DNA from: Syntrophopropionicum propionicicum_A
GTDB lineage: Bacteria > Bacillota > Desulfotomaculia > Desulfotomaculales > Pelotomaculaceae
Assembly (NCBI RefSeq): GCF_048984525.1
Contig: NZ_JBMGJC010000009.1
Location: 113,088 to 177,087, forward strand
Reading direction: 5' to 3'
DNA: 64,000 nt
The notes below the pieces were generated by a model. That model worked only from the letters and a program-made list of their open reading frames with translations. It was not told the DNA's origin and did no database searches. Below are positions 26,587 through 34,329 of the stretch, piece by piece (position 1 is the first letter of the stretch; every line of letters begins with the position of its first letter). The position numbers and the translations under genes were made by a program.

Positions 26587-26640
26587 ATTATCCGGGCCAT
26601 TGCTGAAACCATTCTGAATGGAAACTGAAAATTTGTTGAA
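26587..26640 (-). promoter_or_regulatory. Response-regulator box plus -10 promoter (site C)
   Basis: CTGAA, CTGAA, CTGAA and TTGAA begin at 26603, 26614, 26625 and 26636. GATAAT on the minus strand (26587-26592) is exactly 10 bp nearer the regulator gene. This implies autoregulation of the two-component operon and a leader of about 170 nt containing the REP-like cluster. Confidence 0.78.
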
Positions 26641-26784
26641 TAAGTGAATATATAACCAAATTTTATTAATTGTAAATATGATTACTTCGTTATTCCACGA
26701 AAAAAAGACAAATCCTCGTTAAGAGGACTTATAATCCCGTCATCGAAATTTATATTAGCAATCCTCCTGAAGGAAGTGGATATT

Positions 26785-27567
26785 ATGTCCCCTGTACTAA
26801 CAGATCTCTTTGACCAGCTCTACCGGGACAATCAGGACAAGGTATACAGGCTGGCCCTGGGGCTTACGAACAAGCCGGGCGACGCCGAGGATATTACCCA
26901 GGAGGCCTTTTTCCGGGCTTTTCGTTCCTATCATACCTTTCGTGGAGAAAGCTCTTTTTTTACCTGGATATATAGAATTACCCTGAATGTGGCCAACAGC
27001 TACCTGAAAAAAAGGAACAAGCTGCCGATTTACGTGATGACCGAAGATTTGGGCATCCCGGTCGAGGAGATCCTCGACCTCAACCCGTCTCACGACCCGG
27101 AAACCGAACTGCTGGCCCGGGAGGCCAGGATCCGCTGCATGCACTGCTTTACGGAATGCCTTCCTGTCAACCAACGCAAAGTTTTCTGCCTGGCGTATAC
27201 CATAGGCCTGCCCTACAAGCACATCGCTGAAATTTTAGACTGCTCGGTCAGTTCAGTTAAAACCACACTGCACCGGGCCAAGAAAAGAATTACCGGCTAC
27301 CTGGAAAACCAGTGCCAGTTAATTAAAAAATCAAACCCCTGTCACTGCAGCCAGTGGGTCCGCTACGGTCTGAAGCAGGGCTGGATTAAAAAAGAATACC
27401 TGGTAAATCCCCGCCCTGAAATCATCATCAAAGCCGAGGATGAGATCGTCGAACTGAAGATGCTGCGAGATGTCTACCAGTCCCTTTACCGGGACACCGC
27501 CGACGAATCTTTATCAAAAAGGGTCAGGGAAGGCATAAAAAATAAAGAATGGGAAATTTTGTCCTGA
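26785..27567 (+). CDS. ECF-type RNA polymerase sigma factor with C-terminal extension
   Basis: A sigma-70 region 2 (ITQEAFFRAFRSYHTFRG, then SFFTWIYRITLNVANSYLKK) and region 4 (LPYKHIAEILDCSVSSVKTTLHRAKKRI) occupy the first roughly 185 residues. They are followed by about 75 residues with a CHC cluster (NPCHCSQWVRYGLKQGW) and a charged tail, longer than usual for ECF factors. ATG at 26785 follows AAGGAAG with 8-nt spacing; the GTG nine bases earlier overlaps that signal. No anti-sigma factor gene is adjacent. It is divergent from the two-component operon and followed by two DUF3795 genes. Confidence 0.9.
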   Translation: MSPVLTDLFDQLYRDNQDKVYRLALGLTNKPGDAEDITQEAFFRAFRSYHTFRGESSFFTWIYRITLNVANSYLKKRNKLPIYVMTEDLGIPVEEILDLNPSHDPETELLAREARIRCMHCFTECLPVNQRKVFCLAYTIGLPYKHIAEILDCSVSSVKTTLHRAKKRITGYLENQCQLIKKSNPCHCSQWVRYGLKQGWIKKEYLVNPRPEIIIKAEDEIVELKMLRDVYQSLYRDTADESLSKRVREGIKNKEWEILS

Positions 27568-27634
27568 ACTTTTTGTAACCTTTCAGTACCCGCGGCAGTC
27601 TAACTGATAAAACAAGGGAAAGGAGGCTACCGTT

Positions 27635-28063
27635 ATGAAAGGCTCAGCTGATTTTACTCTAACAGGACCGTGCGGCATTTACTGCGGTGAATGTGAGGCC
27701 TACAAAGCAAAGGACGACCCCGCTTTATTGGAATACATGAAGAAAGCTCTCAACACAGACGCGCTGCCCTGCCCCGGCTGCAGGACAGTCCAGGGAAAAT
27801 GCCCGGCCATAGCCGGCACATGTGAAACTTATACCTGCGCAGCTGAACACGCGGTTGATTTTTGCTACGAGTGTAAAGGATTCCCATGCGCCAGGTTAAA
27901 CCCGGCTGCAGACCGGGCAGAAAGGCTGCCCCATAATATTAAAGTTTTCAGCCTGTGCACCATCCAGAACCAGGGACTGGCCAGCCTGGTTGAGAAGTAC
28001 CCAGAGATAAAACAAAGGTATTTCAAGGGCAAAATGGCTATCGGCAGGGGACCGCAGCTGTGA
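27635..28063 (+). CDS. DUF3795 cysteine-rich protein
   Basis: A 142-residue protein starting after GGAGG. It has about a dozen cysteines in regular groups: GPCGIYCGECEAY, CPGCR, KCPAIAGTCETYTCA, CYECKGFPC. This is the DUF3795 signature, probably binding zinc or an iron-sulfur cluster. The role is unknown; the family is common in anaerobes. It lies 67 bp after the sigma factor gene and 57 bp before a second DUF3795 gene, so the three may form an operon. Confidence 0.85.
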   Translation: MKGSADFTLTGPCGIYCGECEAYKAKDDPALLEYMKKALNTDALPCPGCRTVQGKCPAIAGTCETYTCAAEHAVDFCYECKGFPCARLNPAADRAERLPHNIKVFSLCTIQNQGLASLVEKYPEIKQRYFKGKMAIGRGPQL

Positions 28064-28120
28064 TAACCCGCTTTGGGTGTAAATGGAAGGAAATTATATT
28101 AAGAGAGGGGATAGTGAAAC

Positions 28121-28642
28121 ATGGATAGTAAAAAACCCAGTGTCCCGGACAAAAAGCTGGCCGCCGTTTGCGGGCTGTTCTGCCCTTCTTGCACTGTATA
28201 TATCGGCAACCATAAGGACCCCGGGAGGCTTGAGGCGATGTCCAGGCGTATCGGTCAGCCGCTCGACAAGCTGCAGTGCAACGGCTGCCGCTCGGATAAA
28301 CGCTCTTATTATTGTGAGAATATCTGCAAGATGTATAAATGCGCCGCTGAAAAAGGGATCGACTTTTGCGGAGAATGCGGGGAATACCCGTGTGCCGACC
28401 TGAAATCGTTTCAGGCAGAGATGCCGCACAGGCTGGAACTGTGGAAATCCCAGGAACGAATTAAAGAAGCAGGCTATGAAAAGTGGTTCGAGGAAATGGA
28501 CCGGCATTACTCCTGTCCCTCCTGCGGCACAATCAACTCCGCCTACGACATGGCCTGCTGGAAATGCGGCACGGCTCCCGGTTGTAACTTTGTGAGCGAG
28601 CACAAGGAAGAAACCATCAGGATGATGGCCAGTAAAAAGTAA
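28121..28642 (+). CDS. DUF3795 protein with an added C-terminal zinc ribbon
   Basis: The first part repeats the DUF3795 pattern (AAVCGLFCPSCTVY, CNGCRSDKRSYYCENICKMYKCA, CGECGEYPC). The C-terminal part adds a CPSCGTINSAYDMACWKCG zinc-ribbon motif, which its neighbour lacks. ATG follows GAGGGG with 10-nt spacing. The two adjacent genes are probably an old duplication followed by domain gain. A REP-like palindrome starts 3 bp after the stop. Confidence 0.85.
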   Translation: MDSKKPSVPDKKLAAVCGLFCPSCTVYIGNHKDPGRLEAMSRRIGQPLDKLQCNGCRSDKRSYYCENICKMYKCAAEKGIDFCGECGEYPCADLKSFQAEMPHRLELWKSQERIKEAGYEKWFEEMDRHYSCPSCGTINSAYDMACWKCGTAPGCNFVSEHKEETIRMMASKK

Positions 28643-28645
28643 AAC

Positions 28646-28674
28646 CGTGTCAAGGGGACGGTTCTCTTGACACG
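28646..28674. repeat. Perfect 29-bp REP-like palindrome between convergent genes
   Basis: Arms CGTGTCAAG/CTTGACACG enclose the GGGACGGTTCT core. It lies between the stop codons of the DUF3795 gene and the AAA/RyR gene, which are 62 bp apart. It could act as a two-way hairpin, but has only TTTTA after it on the plus strand. Confidence 0.93.
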
Positions 28675-28704
28675 ATTTTACCTGTTCTATTGCAAAAAAT
28701 GCGA

Positions 28705-31266
28705 TTATACCGGCTTCAGGTACTCCACCTTAAAGTGCGCGTTGGCCAGGATGGCGGGCCATTTTTCCACCATGCTGCTGACGCGCTTTTTCCACTCTTC
28801 GTTCAAGACGTCCCAGGACACCAGGTTGGGGTCGGTTTTCAGCTGTTCGTCACGGGATACACCGAATTTCCAGCCCAACTCTTTTCTATGTGCAAACCAG
28901 TTGTCATGCGTATATTCGGCCAGGCTGAGTATTTCCTTTTCACTCAGCTTGATTGCCTCGGATTTTCCAATTACCGAAACGATATCATATTGAAGCCGCA
29001 CCATGGCGTCCGGGATCTGCCTGATGTGCTCCCGGTAGAAATTCCTCTCATCCTCCGGCATGGCTTCCCAGCGTTTTTTCACTGTTTCATGGCTGATACC
29101 GTCTTTTTCGATGGTTTTCTGGACCATTTCAAAAATAGCGTGGGTCAGGCTTTCAATTTTTTCACTGTAGAACACGTCATGCATCAAGTGGCGGGTGAAC
29201 TGCTCTTCATCCACGTGCAGCTTCAGCTGCTCCTTGGAAGGCAGGTGTGACTGCTCCCATTTTTTGGCGTTGGTCAGTATGCTCATGTCCATGATCGCTT
29301 CCATGGACCTTGATTCATGCTTGTACCTGGGGACCTTCAACAATGCCCGCAGCACCCCGTTATCGATCTGCGCCTCACCCCTGTCGTTAATCAGGTGAGG
29401 CAGCTTTCTCTCAAAAAAGGACCTGAGCAGCATCGCCCTGCGGATGACAAAAAGCTGGTCCACCCGGTGGTTCGCCGGGTTCGGGCCGAGGATGTTGACG
29501 TTCCCCCTCAGACGGCTGATGAAATCCGGTCCTTTCGCGCTTTTAAAATCCATTACAAACCGTTTCTTTTCCTCTTCGTCCGTGATTGTCTCGCCGCAGA
29601 ATTCCTCAAATGTGCTGCTGGTCCCGCCCGCGAAAACAAAAATTGCCTTTCCGATCGGGTGCACAGCGTCCTCTTCTCTGAACAGCCCGTCCTGCATGGG
29701 AGCCAAAAAGTACTTCAGCCAACCCAGCTTTCCTTCAAAAGAAGTGTCAAATTCATCAAAAACAATCAGCGGCACCTTCCCCCGCAGCGAAAAATCCCTT
29801 GCCTTATGAAAGACCTTCGCCAAATCGGAAGGAGACCGGAACTGGGACAGGTTAAAGTTCAGCTTGGTGATCAGGTCAGGCGCGATATTCGCCGCCACCT
29901 CGGTTACCCCAAAAGATTTTCCGGAGCCTGGAGTCCCGAATACGGCGATGGAAAGGGGCCTGAGCGCGTTTTTCGTGGCAATGTACTCGCCCATCAGGTT
30001 GTTGATGCTGCGGTAGCTTTCGATCTCTGTCCGGTCCACGGTTTTCAGCTGGCCGAACCTGGCCACCGGGATAAACTTCAGGACCTTCTCATCGCCGTTT
30101 TTTACAATTTCCGCGGCAATTTCCACCAGGTTGGACGGGCTTTTATCATTTAAAATATACCATTTGTCCTGGCTGTTATCATTGATTGGAATGTGGATCT
30201 TTACATCCTGCACACTTTCTTTTGAAATTGCATCACTGTCATCTTCCGAGAAGATTTTTGGATTGGGGAAAGTAATCCCAGATGTACTCCCGCCAAAACC
30301 CTCGATATAATACTTTTGCGCGGCCACGATGCCTTCGCGTATGCCGTCATTGATTGAAAAAACCAGTTCTTCCTCTTTCATTCCATTCGCAACAATACTT
30401 TTTACCAACCCGGCGACAAAACAGGAGGTATATCCGTACATCCCGCCCTGGATTTCCTTCAGGAAATCCCCCTCGAACTGATAGGGCATAAAATAGAGCC
30501 GTGATTCGGTAACACCGTTACATTTATAATAGATCGCTCCCTCCAGCCCGAAAGTAAAAATCAGGTGCCTGCACCCCACCAGAAATGAAAGGTTCGGGTT
30601 GTTGTTCAGCTGCCATACAAAATCCTGTGCCGTCCTTTCCCAGGAGATGCTTTTGCTGATGTTCACGCCCTTGGCACGGAGGTCTTCACTGTTGATGATG
30701 ATGATCATTTTTTCAATATGTGTTTCCACCAGGTGCTTCCATAAAGCGCTGGACATGTTCGGATTATTCACTTTATACAGGACCAGGGGATTTTTCCCTG
30801 CACTTTTCAGGGCCAGCGGCCAAAAGTCCGGCTGCTCGTTGAATCCATTGTTCTCGTCGTCAATGACGACCATGGCCGCGTCCGCGTCATCATCAAAAAC
30901 AGGGAGCAATTTTGGCAATCCGGATGGCGTTCCTGTAAAACCAAGAAAGCGGCTGGTCCGGTATACTTTACTGGTGTCCTTTCTCCCTGGAATTCTGGGA
31001 AACAGTTCTATCTCTGCTGTGGAATGAAGGAATTCATTAAAATTAATGGATGCCGTATTCCGCATATCCGGAGCAAGGACCGTTTGGCCGGTTGCCAGGG
31101 AGATAAGCCTGGCCAACAGCATGGATTCACCCGGCACCGATATCCTGCTCATATTTTCCTGGGTCTGCCAGTTCCAGCCGTTCTGAACCTGCGGGGAGGT
31201 GGTCCAAAGAAGTTTATTAATGCAAATATCGCCGCTTGCTACGACTGTGTTGTTCCGCTCACTCAT
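28705..31266 (-). CDS. PfkB-like / AAA+ ATPase / RyR-domain fusion protein
   Basis: An 853-residue fusion. Residues 1 to about 330 resemble a PfkB/ribokinase fold: a VVASGDICINKLL start, RHLIFTFGLEGAIYY, and GGMYGYTSCFVAGL where active kinases have GAGD, so the catalytic Asp is missing. Residues about 430-640 form an AAA+ ATPase with Walker A GTPGSGKSFG (444) and Walker B VPLIVFDEFDT (about 498-507). The last roughly 75 residues (LSLAEYTHDNWFAHRKELGW, then KFGV, PNLVSWDVLNEEWKKR) match the RyR domain of ryanodine receptors, also known in bacterial proteins. ATG at 31266 follows GAGGT. It is monocistronic. Function unknown; a nucleotide-sensing or defence role is inference. Confidence 0.8.
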   Translation of the reverse strand: MSERNNTVVASGDICINKLLWTTSPQVQNGWNWQTQENMSRISVPGESMLLARLISLATGQTVLAPDMRNTASINFNEFLHSTAEIELFPRIPGRKDTSKVYRTSRFLGFTGTPSGLPKLLPVFDDDADAAMVVIDDENNGFNEQPDFWPLALKSAGKNPLVLYKVNNPNMSSALWKHLVETHIEKMIIIINSEDLRAKGVNISKSISWERTAQDFVWQLNNNPNLSFLVGCRHLIFTFGLEGAIYYKCNGVTESRLYFMPYQFEGDFLKEIQGGMYGYTSCFVAGLVKSIVANGMKEEELVFSINDGIREGIVAAQKYYIEGFGGSTSGITFPNPKIFSEDDSDAISKESVQDVKIHIPINDNSQDKWYILNDKSPSNLVEIAAEIVKNGDEKVLKFIPVARFGQLKTVDRTEIESYRSINNLMGEYIATKNALRPLSIAVFGTPGSGKSFGVTEVAANIAPDLITKLNFNLSQFRSPSDLAKVFHKARDFSLRGKVPLIVFDEFDTSFEGKLGWLKYFLAPMQDGLFREEDAVHPIGKAIFVFAGGTSSTFEEFCGETITDEEEKKRFVMDFKSAKGPDFISRLRGNVNILGPNPANHRVDQLFVIRRAMLLRSFFERKLPHLINDRGEAQIDNGVLRALLKVPRYKHESRSMEAIMDMSILTNAKKWEQSHLPSKEQLKLHVDEEQFTRHLMHDVFYSEKIESLTHAIFEMVQKTIEKDGISHETVKKRWEAMPEDERNFYREHIRQIPDAMVRLQYDIVSVIGKSEAIKLSEKEILSLAEYTHDNWFAHRKELGWKFGVSRDEQLKTDPNLVSWDVLNEEWKKRVSSMVEKWPAILANAHFKVEYLKPV

Positions 31267-31346
31267 ATATTTTACCTCAATAAAAATTTCTGCTGTGTCA
31301 CCGATGCTAAAATACCGGTACAACTATAAAATTCACCATCCAAACA

Positions 31347-31373
31347 ATATCCCCTCTCTAAGAAAGGGGATAT
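31347..31373. terminator. Hairpin between the ArsC-like gene and the AAA/RyR gene
   Basis: ATATCCCCT and AGGGGATAT pair perfectly around a 9-nt loop. The flanking T tract is short on the minus strand, so termination is probable but weak. It may serve the ancestor of the upstream minus-strand transcript or act as a two-way barrier. Confidence 0.45.
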
Positions 31374-31395
31374 TTGCGGGTGTTTTGATTTAACT

Positions 31396-31743
31396 TTATT
31401 CCAGCCACTGCTTCCATACCTCGGGGCGGTAGCCGACTGTCGCCCTTGGGCCGCTCCTGACCAGCGGCGTTTTAAACAGGAGAGGGTTGGTCAGCAGCGC
31501 CTCTTCCACATCGTGCGCGATATACTTCAGGTTGCGCCTGGCATATTCTTTCCCGGCTTTGTCGATCAGGTTTTCCAGGCCGACTGCCTGCTTGACCTTT
31601 TCCAGTTCGCCCTTGCTCAGGCCGCGCACGGTCAGGTCGATGAAATGGTAGGGGATGCCTCGCTCCTTGAAGAAGCGCTCCGCTTTCCTGGTGTCCTGGC
31701 ATTTCTTCAGTCCGAAGACCTGGATATTGTACTTCTCTGCCAT
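31396..31743 (-). CDS. ArsC/Spx-family thioredoxin-fold protein
   Basis: A 115-residue protein of the arsenate-reductase-like family. The active-site region is FGLKKCQDTRKAERFF, with a single Cys (K-C-x-D/T-x-x-K), as in YffB/Spx-like members, not CxxC. RSGPRATVGYRPEVW near the end is the conserved C-terminal Arg region. The ATG overlaps the stop of the YwbE gene (TGATG), so the two are translationally coupled. It is probably a redox or regulatory protein; arsenate reduction is less likely without an ars operon. Confidence 0.87.
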   Translation of the reverse strand: MAEKYNIQVFGLKKCQDTRKAERFFKERGIPYHFIDLTVRGLSKGELEKVKQAVGLENLIDKAGKEYARRNLKYIAHDVEEALLTNPLLFKTPLVRSGPRATVGYRPEVWKQWLE

Positions 31744-31937
31744 CAGTCGATCACTTCCTGCACTCTGCCAATTATTCCGTTATCCAGACGCACTTTGATA
31801 CCGCGGTTGTGGAAGGGGCTTTTGGTAAGGATGTCTTTTACCACTCCCTCGGTTAACTGCCCGGTACGCTGGTGCTGTTTCTGAATTACTTTTACTTTCA
31901 AGCCCGGTCGTATGTTTTTTCGTTCGTTCCCAATCAC
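31743..31937 (-). CDS. ywbE: YwbE-family protein (DUF2196)
   Basis: A 64-residue protein with IRPGLKVKVIQKQHQRTGQLTEG, then GVVKDILTKS and RGIKVRL..G.IGRV, the whole-length signature of the YwbE family, which has a small KOW/SH3-like fold. GTG follows GAGGA with 6-nt spacing. Function unknown. It leads a two-gene operon with the ArsC/Spx-like protein and lies 10 bp after an alpha/beta hydrolase gene. Confidence 0.88.
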   Translation of the reverse strand: MIGNERKNIRPGLKVKVIQKQHQRTGQLTEGVVKDILTKSPFHNRGIKVRLDNGIIGRVQEVID

Positions 31938-31947
31938 GGCATATCCT

Positions 31948-32700
31948 CTATAAATTTAAATTTTCCAGAAAGTGTGAGACTTCCGCGCGAAACTCGTCCG
32001 GCCGGCTCTGCATCAGTGTATGTGCCCCGGTCGCGTAGAACACGGCTTTAGACGACAGTATCTGCCTGGCAACACCGGCGACGCGGCCTTCAATATTGAC
32101 GACCAGGTCATCCGCCAGGCTGGCTGTCAGCAACACGGGGCATTGGATTTCACCCAGCCTGCCTTTATAAAAGCTTTCCCCTGCCCTGGCATTTTTTACG
32201 ACCAGTCTTGTATCTAGACTGATCACATCCAGCCAGTCCTCGCCATGCGCCCTGGCCCAGAAACGGGCCTGCCTCTCTGTGATAACCTTGCGCGCGTTCG
32301 TCACAGACACAATGTCGTCTTCACCGGGGAACTCGCCGGGTATGCTGTCGGCAACAACGCATTTAACCGATCCACGGGACAGTATCGCCACATTGAGTCC
32401 AATCAACCCCCCGCCGCTGGTGCCGATAACAAAAATGCCGGGGATCTGCAAAGAGTTGATCAACTCCACGCACATCAGGGCGTTATACCACCAGAAGTCA
32501 ATGGGGAAACTCTCCACCCTGCCTGACTTCCCGTACCCGTGGTAGTCTGGACATATCACCCGGTAACGCTGTGAAAAGTATTCAATATCGCCTTTGTGAA
32601 CGGACGAAGAGCATGTGTTACCAGGCAGCAGCAGTACTGTTTCTCCTTCTCCTTCATCTCTGTAAAATATCTTATTACTATTCCAGCTGAAATATGGCAT
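31948..32700 (-). CDS. Alpha/beta-fold hydrolase
   Basis: A 250-residue cytoplasmic hydrolase with an oxyanion segment LLLPGNTCSSS, CPDYHGYGKSGR, a nucleophile elbow GTSGGG (Ser near residue 95), a late acid (LADDLVVNIEGR) and a catalytic His in ATGAHTLMQ. The GTSGG elbow departs slightly from GxSxG classics but fits. ATG at 32700 follows GGAGTG; the upstream GTG is part of that signal. The substrate is unknown. It is probably cotranscribed with the YwbE gene 10 bp downstream. Confidence 0.86.
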   Translation of the reverse strand: MPYFSWNSNKIFYRDEGEGETVLLLPGNTCSSSVHKGDIEYFSQRYRVICPDYHGYGKSGRVESFPIDFWWYNALMCVELINSLQIPGIFVIGTSGGGLIGLNVAILSRGSVKCVVADSIPGEFPGEDDIVSVTNARKVITERQARFWARAHGEDWLDVISLDTRLVVKNARAGESFYKGRLGEIQCPVLLTASLADDLVVNIEGRVAGVARQILSSKAVFYATGAHTLMQSRPDEFRAEVSHFLENLNL

Positions 32701-32781
32701 GGTAATCACTCCGCGTCGGAATATTATACAATTTAAGTATATCAGAAAAATTCCCGCATTTATTAATGTGTTATCAAAAAC

Positions 32782-32808
32782 AAAAAGCCAGAGAAAGGCC
32801 CCTGGCTC
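32782..32808 (-). terminator. Rho-independent terminator of the kinase locus
   Basis: On the minus strand GCCAG and CTGGC arms are followed by TTTTTGTTTTTG. It lies about 12 bp after the kinase stop codon. Confidence 0.8.
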
Positions 32809-32819
32809 ATTTTCGATAT

Positions 32820-33656
32820 TTACAACAGGGAATTCAGTTGTTCCAGCGCCTCAGCGGCCGTCTCGAAACCGTCCTCCCGGGCTAAAAGCCTCGACAGGAA
32901 GCCCGTGAAAGGCCGCGAGAGAGGCAATACCTCCTGCCATGGCATTTCAAATAAAGCTTCGTCCTCTACCCAACTGGTGAAAAGGTCCACAGCCACGACC
33001 CCGGCCCCGAAAAGGTCGCTGCGCGGGGAAATTTCCGTGCGCAGCAGCCGGTAAGTCTCCGCGCCCGGTATCTTTTTTCTTGACGGCAGATCGCCAAGCC
33101 GCCTCAAGAGGAGCTCACCGCCTAAGCTGTTGCTGTATTTGTATTCCAGCGGGTCGGGGCAGGAGAGATTCCTGGGCAGGTCGAGATATCTCGCGAATCC
33201 AAAATCTATTAAAAATAGTTTGTCGTCTTTCAGCAGCAGGTTGGAAAGTCTCAGGTCGCGGTGGACCACGGCGTTCTCCCGCCGTGGCGGAGAGTGCAGG
33301 CTGTTCAAAATGGAAAGAAGCTGCAGGAGAAGTCCCTTTACCTCTCCCTCGCTGAAACGGCGGCCCGCTTCCAACAGGCTGCTTAAAGGCATTCCCGCCA
33401 CGAACTCCTGGACGATGCAGTAGATATCGCCGGCTGTGAAGGATTCCACAAAACCCGGTACCCGTGGGTGCGCAATCCCCCTGAGGATTTCTGACTCCAG
33501 CTGAAAAGGAAGTTCACCCCGCGGTTGGTCTTCCCTGTCTATCAACGCCTTAATAGCGTAATGACGTCCATCCCGGCCGGCCTTTATTGCCACCCCGTAG
33601 CTTCCCTGACCGAGTAATGCTTCAACAGTATATACCCCGAGCCGGGGATGCTCCCT
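32820..33656 (-). CDS. Hanks-type Ser/Thr protein kinase; start unresolved
   Basis: The kinase motifs are all present: Gly-rich loop LGQGSYGV, the VAIK-type lysine in HYAIKAL, E in the alphaC region, HRDLRLSN (usually HRDLKPxN) and DFG in LIDFGFAR. The frame before the Gly-rich loop (EHPRLGVYTVEAL) has no ATG, GTG or TTG and runs back without a break to TGA 33657-33659, the stop of the zinc-ribbon gene. The first usable start, GTG 33593, would remove the Gly-rich loop. Either the zinc ribbon and kinase were one protein now split by TGA, or the kinase is made by readthrough or an unusual start. No membrane helix or sensor domain is present. Confidence 0.72.
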   Translation of the reverse strand, partial: REHPRLGVYTVEALLGQGSYGVAIKAGRDGRHYAIKALIDREDQPRGELPFQLESEILRGIAHPRVPGFVESFTAGDIYCIVQEFVAGMPLSSLLEAGRRFSEGEVKGLLLQLLSILNSLHSPPRRENAVVHRDLRLSNLLLKDDKLFLIDFGFARYLDLPRNLSCPDPLEYKYSNSLGGELLLRRLGDLPSRKKIPGAETYRLLRTEISPRSDLFGAGVVAVDLFTSWVEDEALFEMPWQEVLPLSRPFTGFLSRLLAREDGFETAAEALEQLNSLL

Positions 33657-33962
33657 TCAGGAAGAAAAGATGCGGCCCAGGAAACCCCGCTTATGGCGCC
33701 GGCGGGAACTGCTGCCGTGATGGTACCCGTGCTGGTACTGGTCCCGCGGGTAATGATGCTGCGACGGCGGTGGCGGGGGAGAATTTGCCGGATACTGCTG
33801 GTTCGGCTGCCCCTTTAACGACGTGCCGCAGTGGGGGCAGGACACCCAGGCCGGATCGACCTTCTTCCCGCATGAGTAACAGCTGCTCACTATTTGCGCG
33901 CCGCAATACGGGCAAAATTTAAAATCTTCCTGCAGGGCTTTCTTACAGCTAGGACAGTTCAT
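33657..33962 (-). CDS. Double zinc-ribbon protein, likely N-terminal half of a zinc-ribbon kinase
   Basis: A 101-residue protein with four CxxC pairs (NCPSCKKAL, FCPYCGAQI, SCYSCGKKV, SCPHCGTSL) forming two zinc ribbons, followed by a Pro/Gln/His-rich linker and a basic RRRHKRGFLGRIF tail. ATG follows GGAGGT with 6-nt spacing. Its TGA stop is in the same frame as the following kinase with no intervening start, so the two look like parts of one polypeptide. Zinc ribbons joined to kinases by a low-complexity linker are a known architecture in Firmicutes. Confidence 0.78.
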   Translation of the reverse strand: MNCPSCKKALQEDFKFCPYCGAQIVSSCYSCGKKVDPAWVSCPHCGTSLKGQPNQQYPANSPPPPPSQHHYPRDQYQHGYHHGSSSRRRHKRGFLGRIFSS

Positions 33963-34077
33963 TCAAAAACCTCCTTTTGTTTGTAGATTCAAATCTCCAT
34001 GCTCAAGCATCTCAAGGCTTCCATTTTTATTTGTTTCCATATTTAGTATATCACAGCATAACCAGTGTTAGCCATAA

Positions 34078-34135
34078 GGTGTCTGAGGAACGGTTCTCCT
34101 GGGACACTGGGACAAGGAACCTGTCCTCCTGTCCC
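34078..34135. repeat. Two variant REP-like palindromes
   Basis: GTGTCTGAGGAACGGTTCTC with GGGACAC closes the first; GGGACA and TGTCCC arms around AGGAACCTGTCCTCC form the second. The cores resemble the main family, but the arm sequences differ. Confidence 0.6.
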
Positions 34136-34286
34136 TGCCTGCAATTTCAAAAGGCACTCTCCCCTGAGCAAGGCGTGAGGTTTACTTTTCACCAAGCGCT
34201 GCATTTGTCTTCTGAAACTCAACTCAACCCTTTCGCTTTTCCAAAACATATTGTTTCCCTTATTGTATCTCATTATAATCATCTAC

Positions 34287-34315
34287 TTGACAAAATAATT
34301 TTTATGTGTTATCAT
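34287..34315 (+). promoter_or_regulatory. Sigma-A promoter P1 of the MBL-fold gene
   Basis: TTGACA (34287-34292) and TATCAT (34310-34315) are 17 bp apart. Confidence 0.7.
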
Positions 34316-34329
34316 AAAATTTTTATCTA

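Noticed and set aside
28094..28603. 169-residue ORF opposite the second DUF3795 gene
   Set aside because: It is the shadow of a cysteine-rich gene with a clear family match; no ribosome binding site is present.
33657..33659. Selenocysteine at the TGA between zinc ribbon and kinase
   Set aside because: No Cys homologue is expected there and the downstream hairpin has a 3-nt loop without the features of a bacterial SECIS; readthrough or mutation is simpler.
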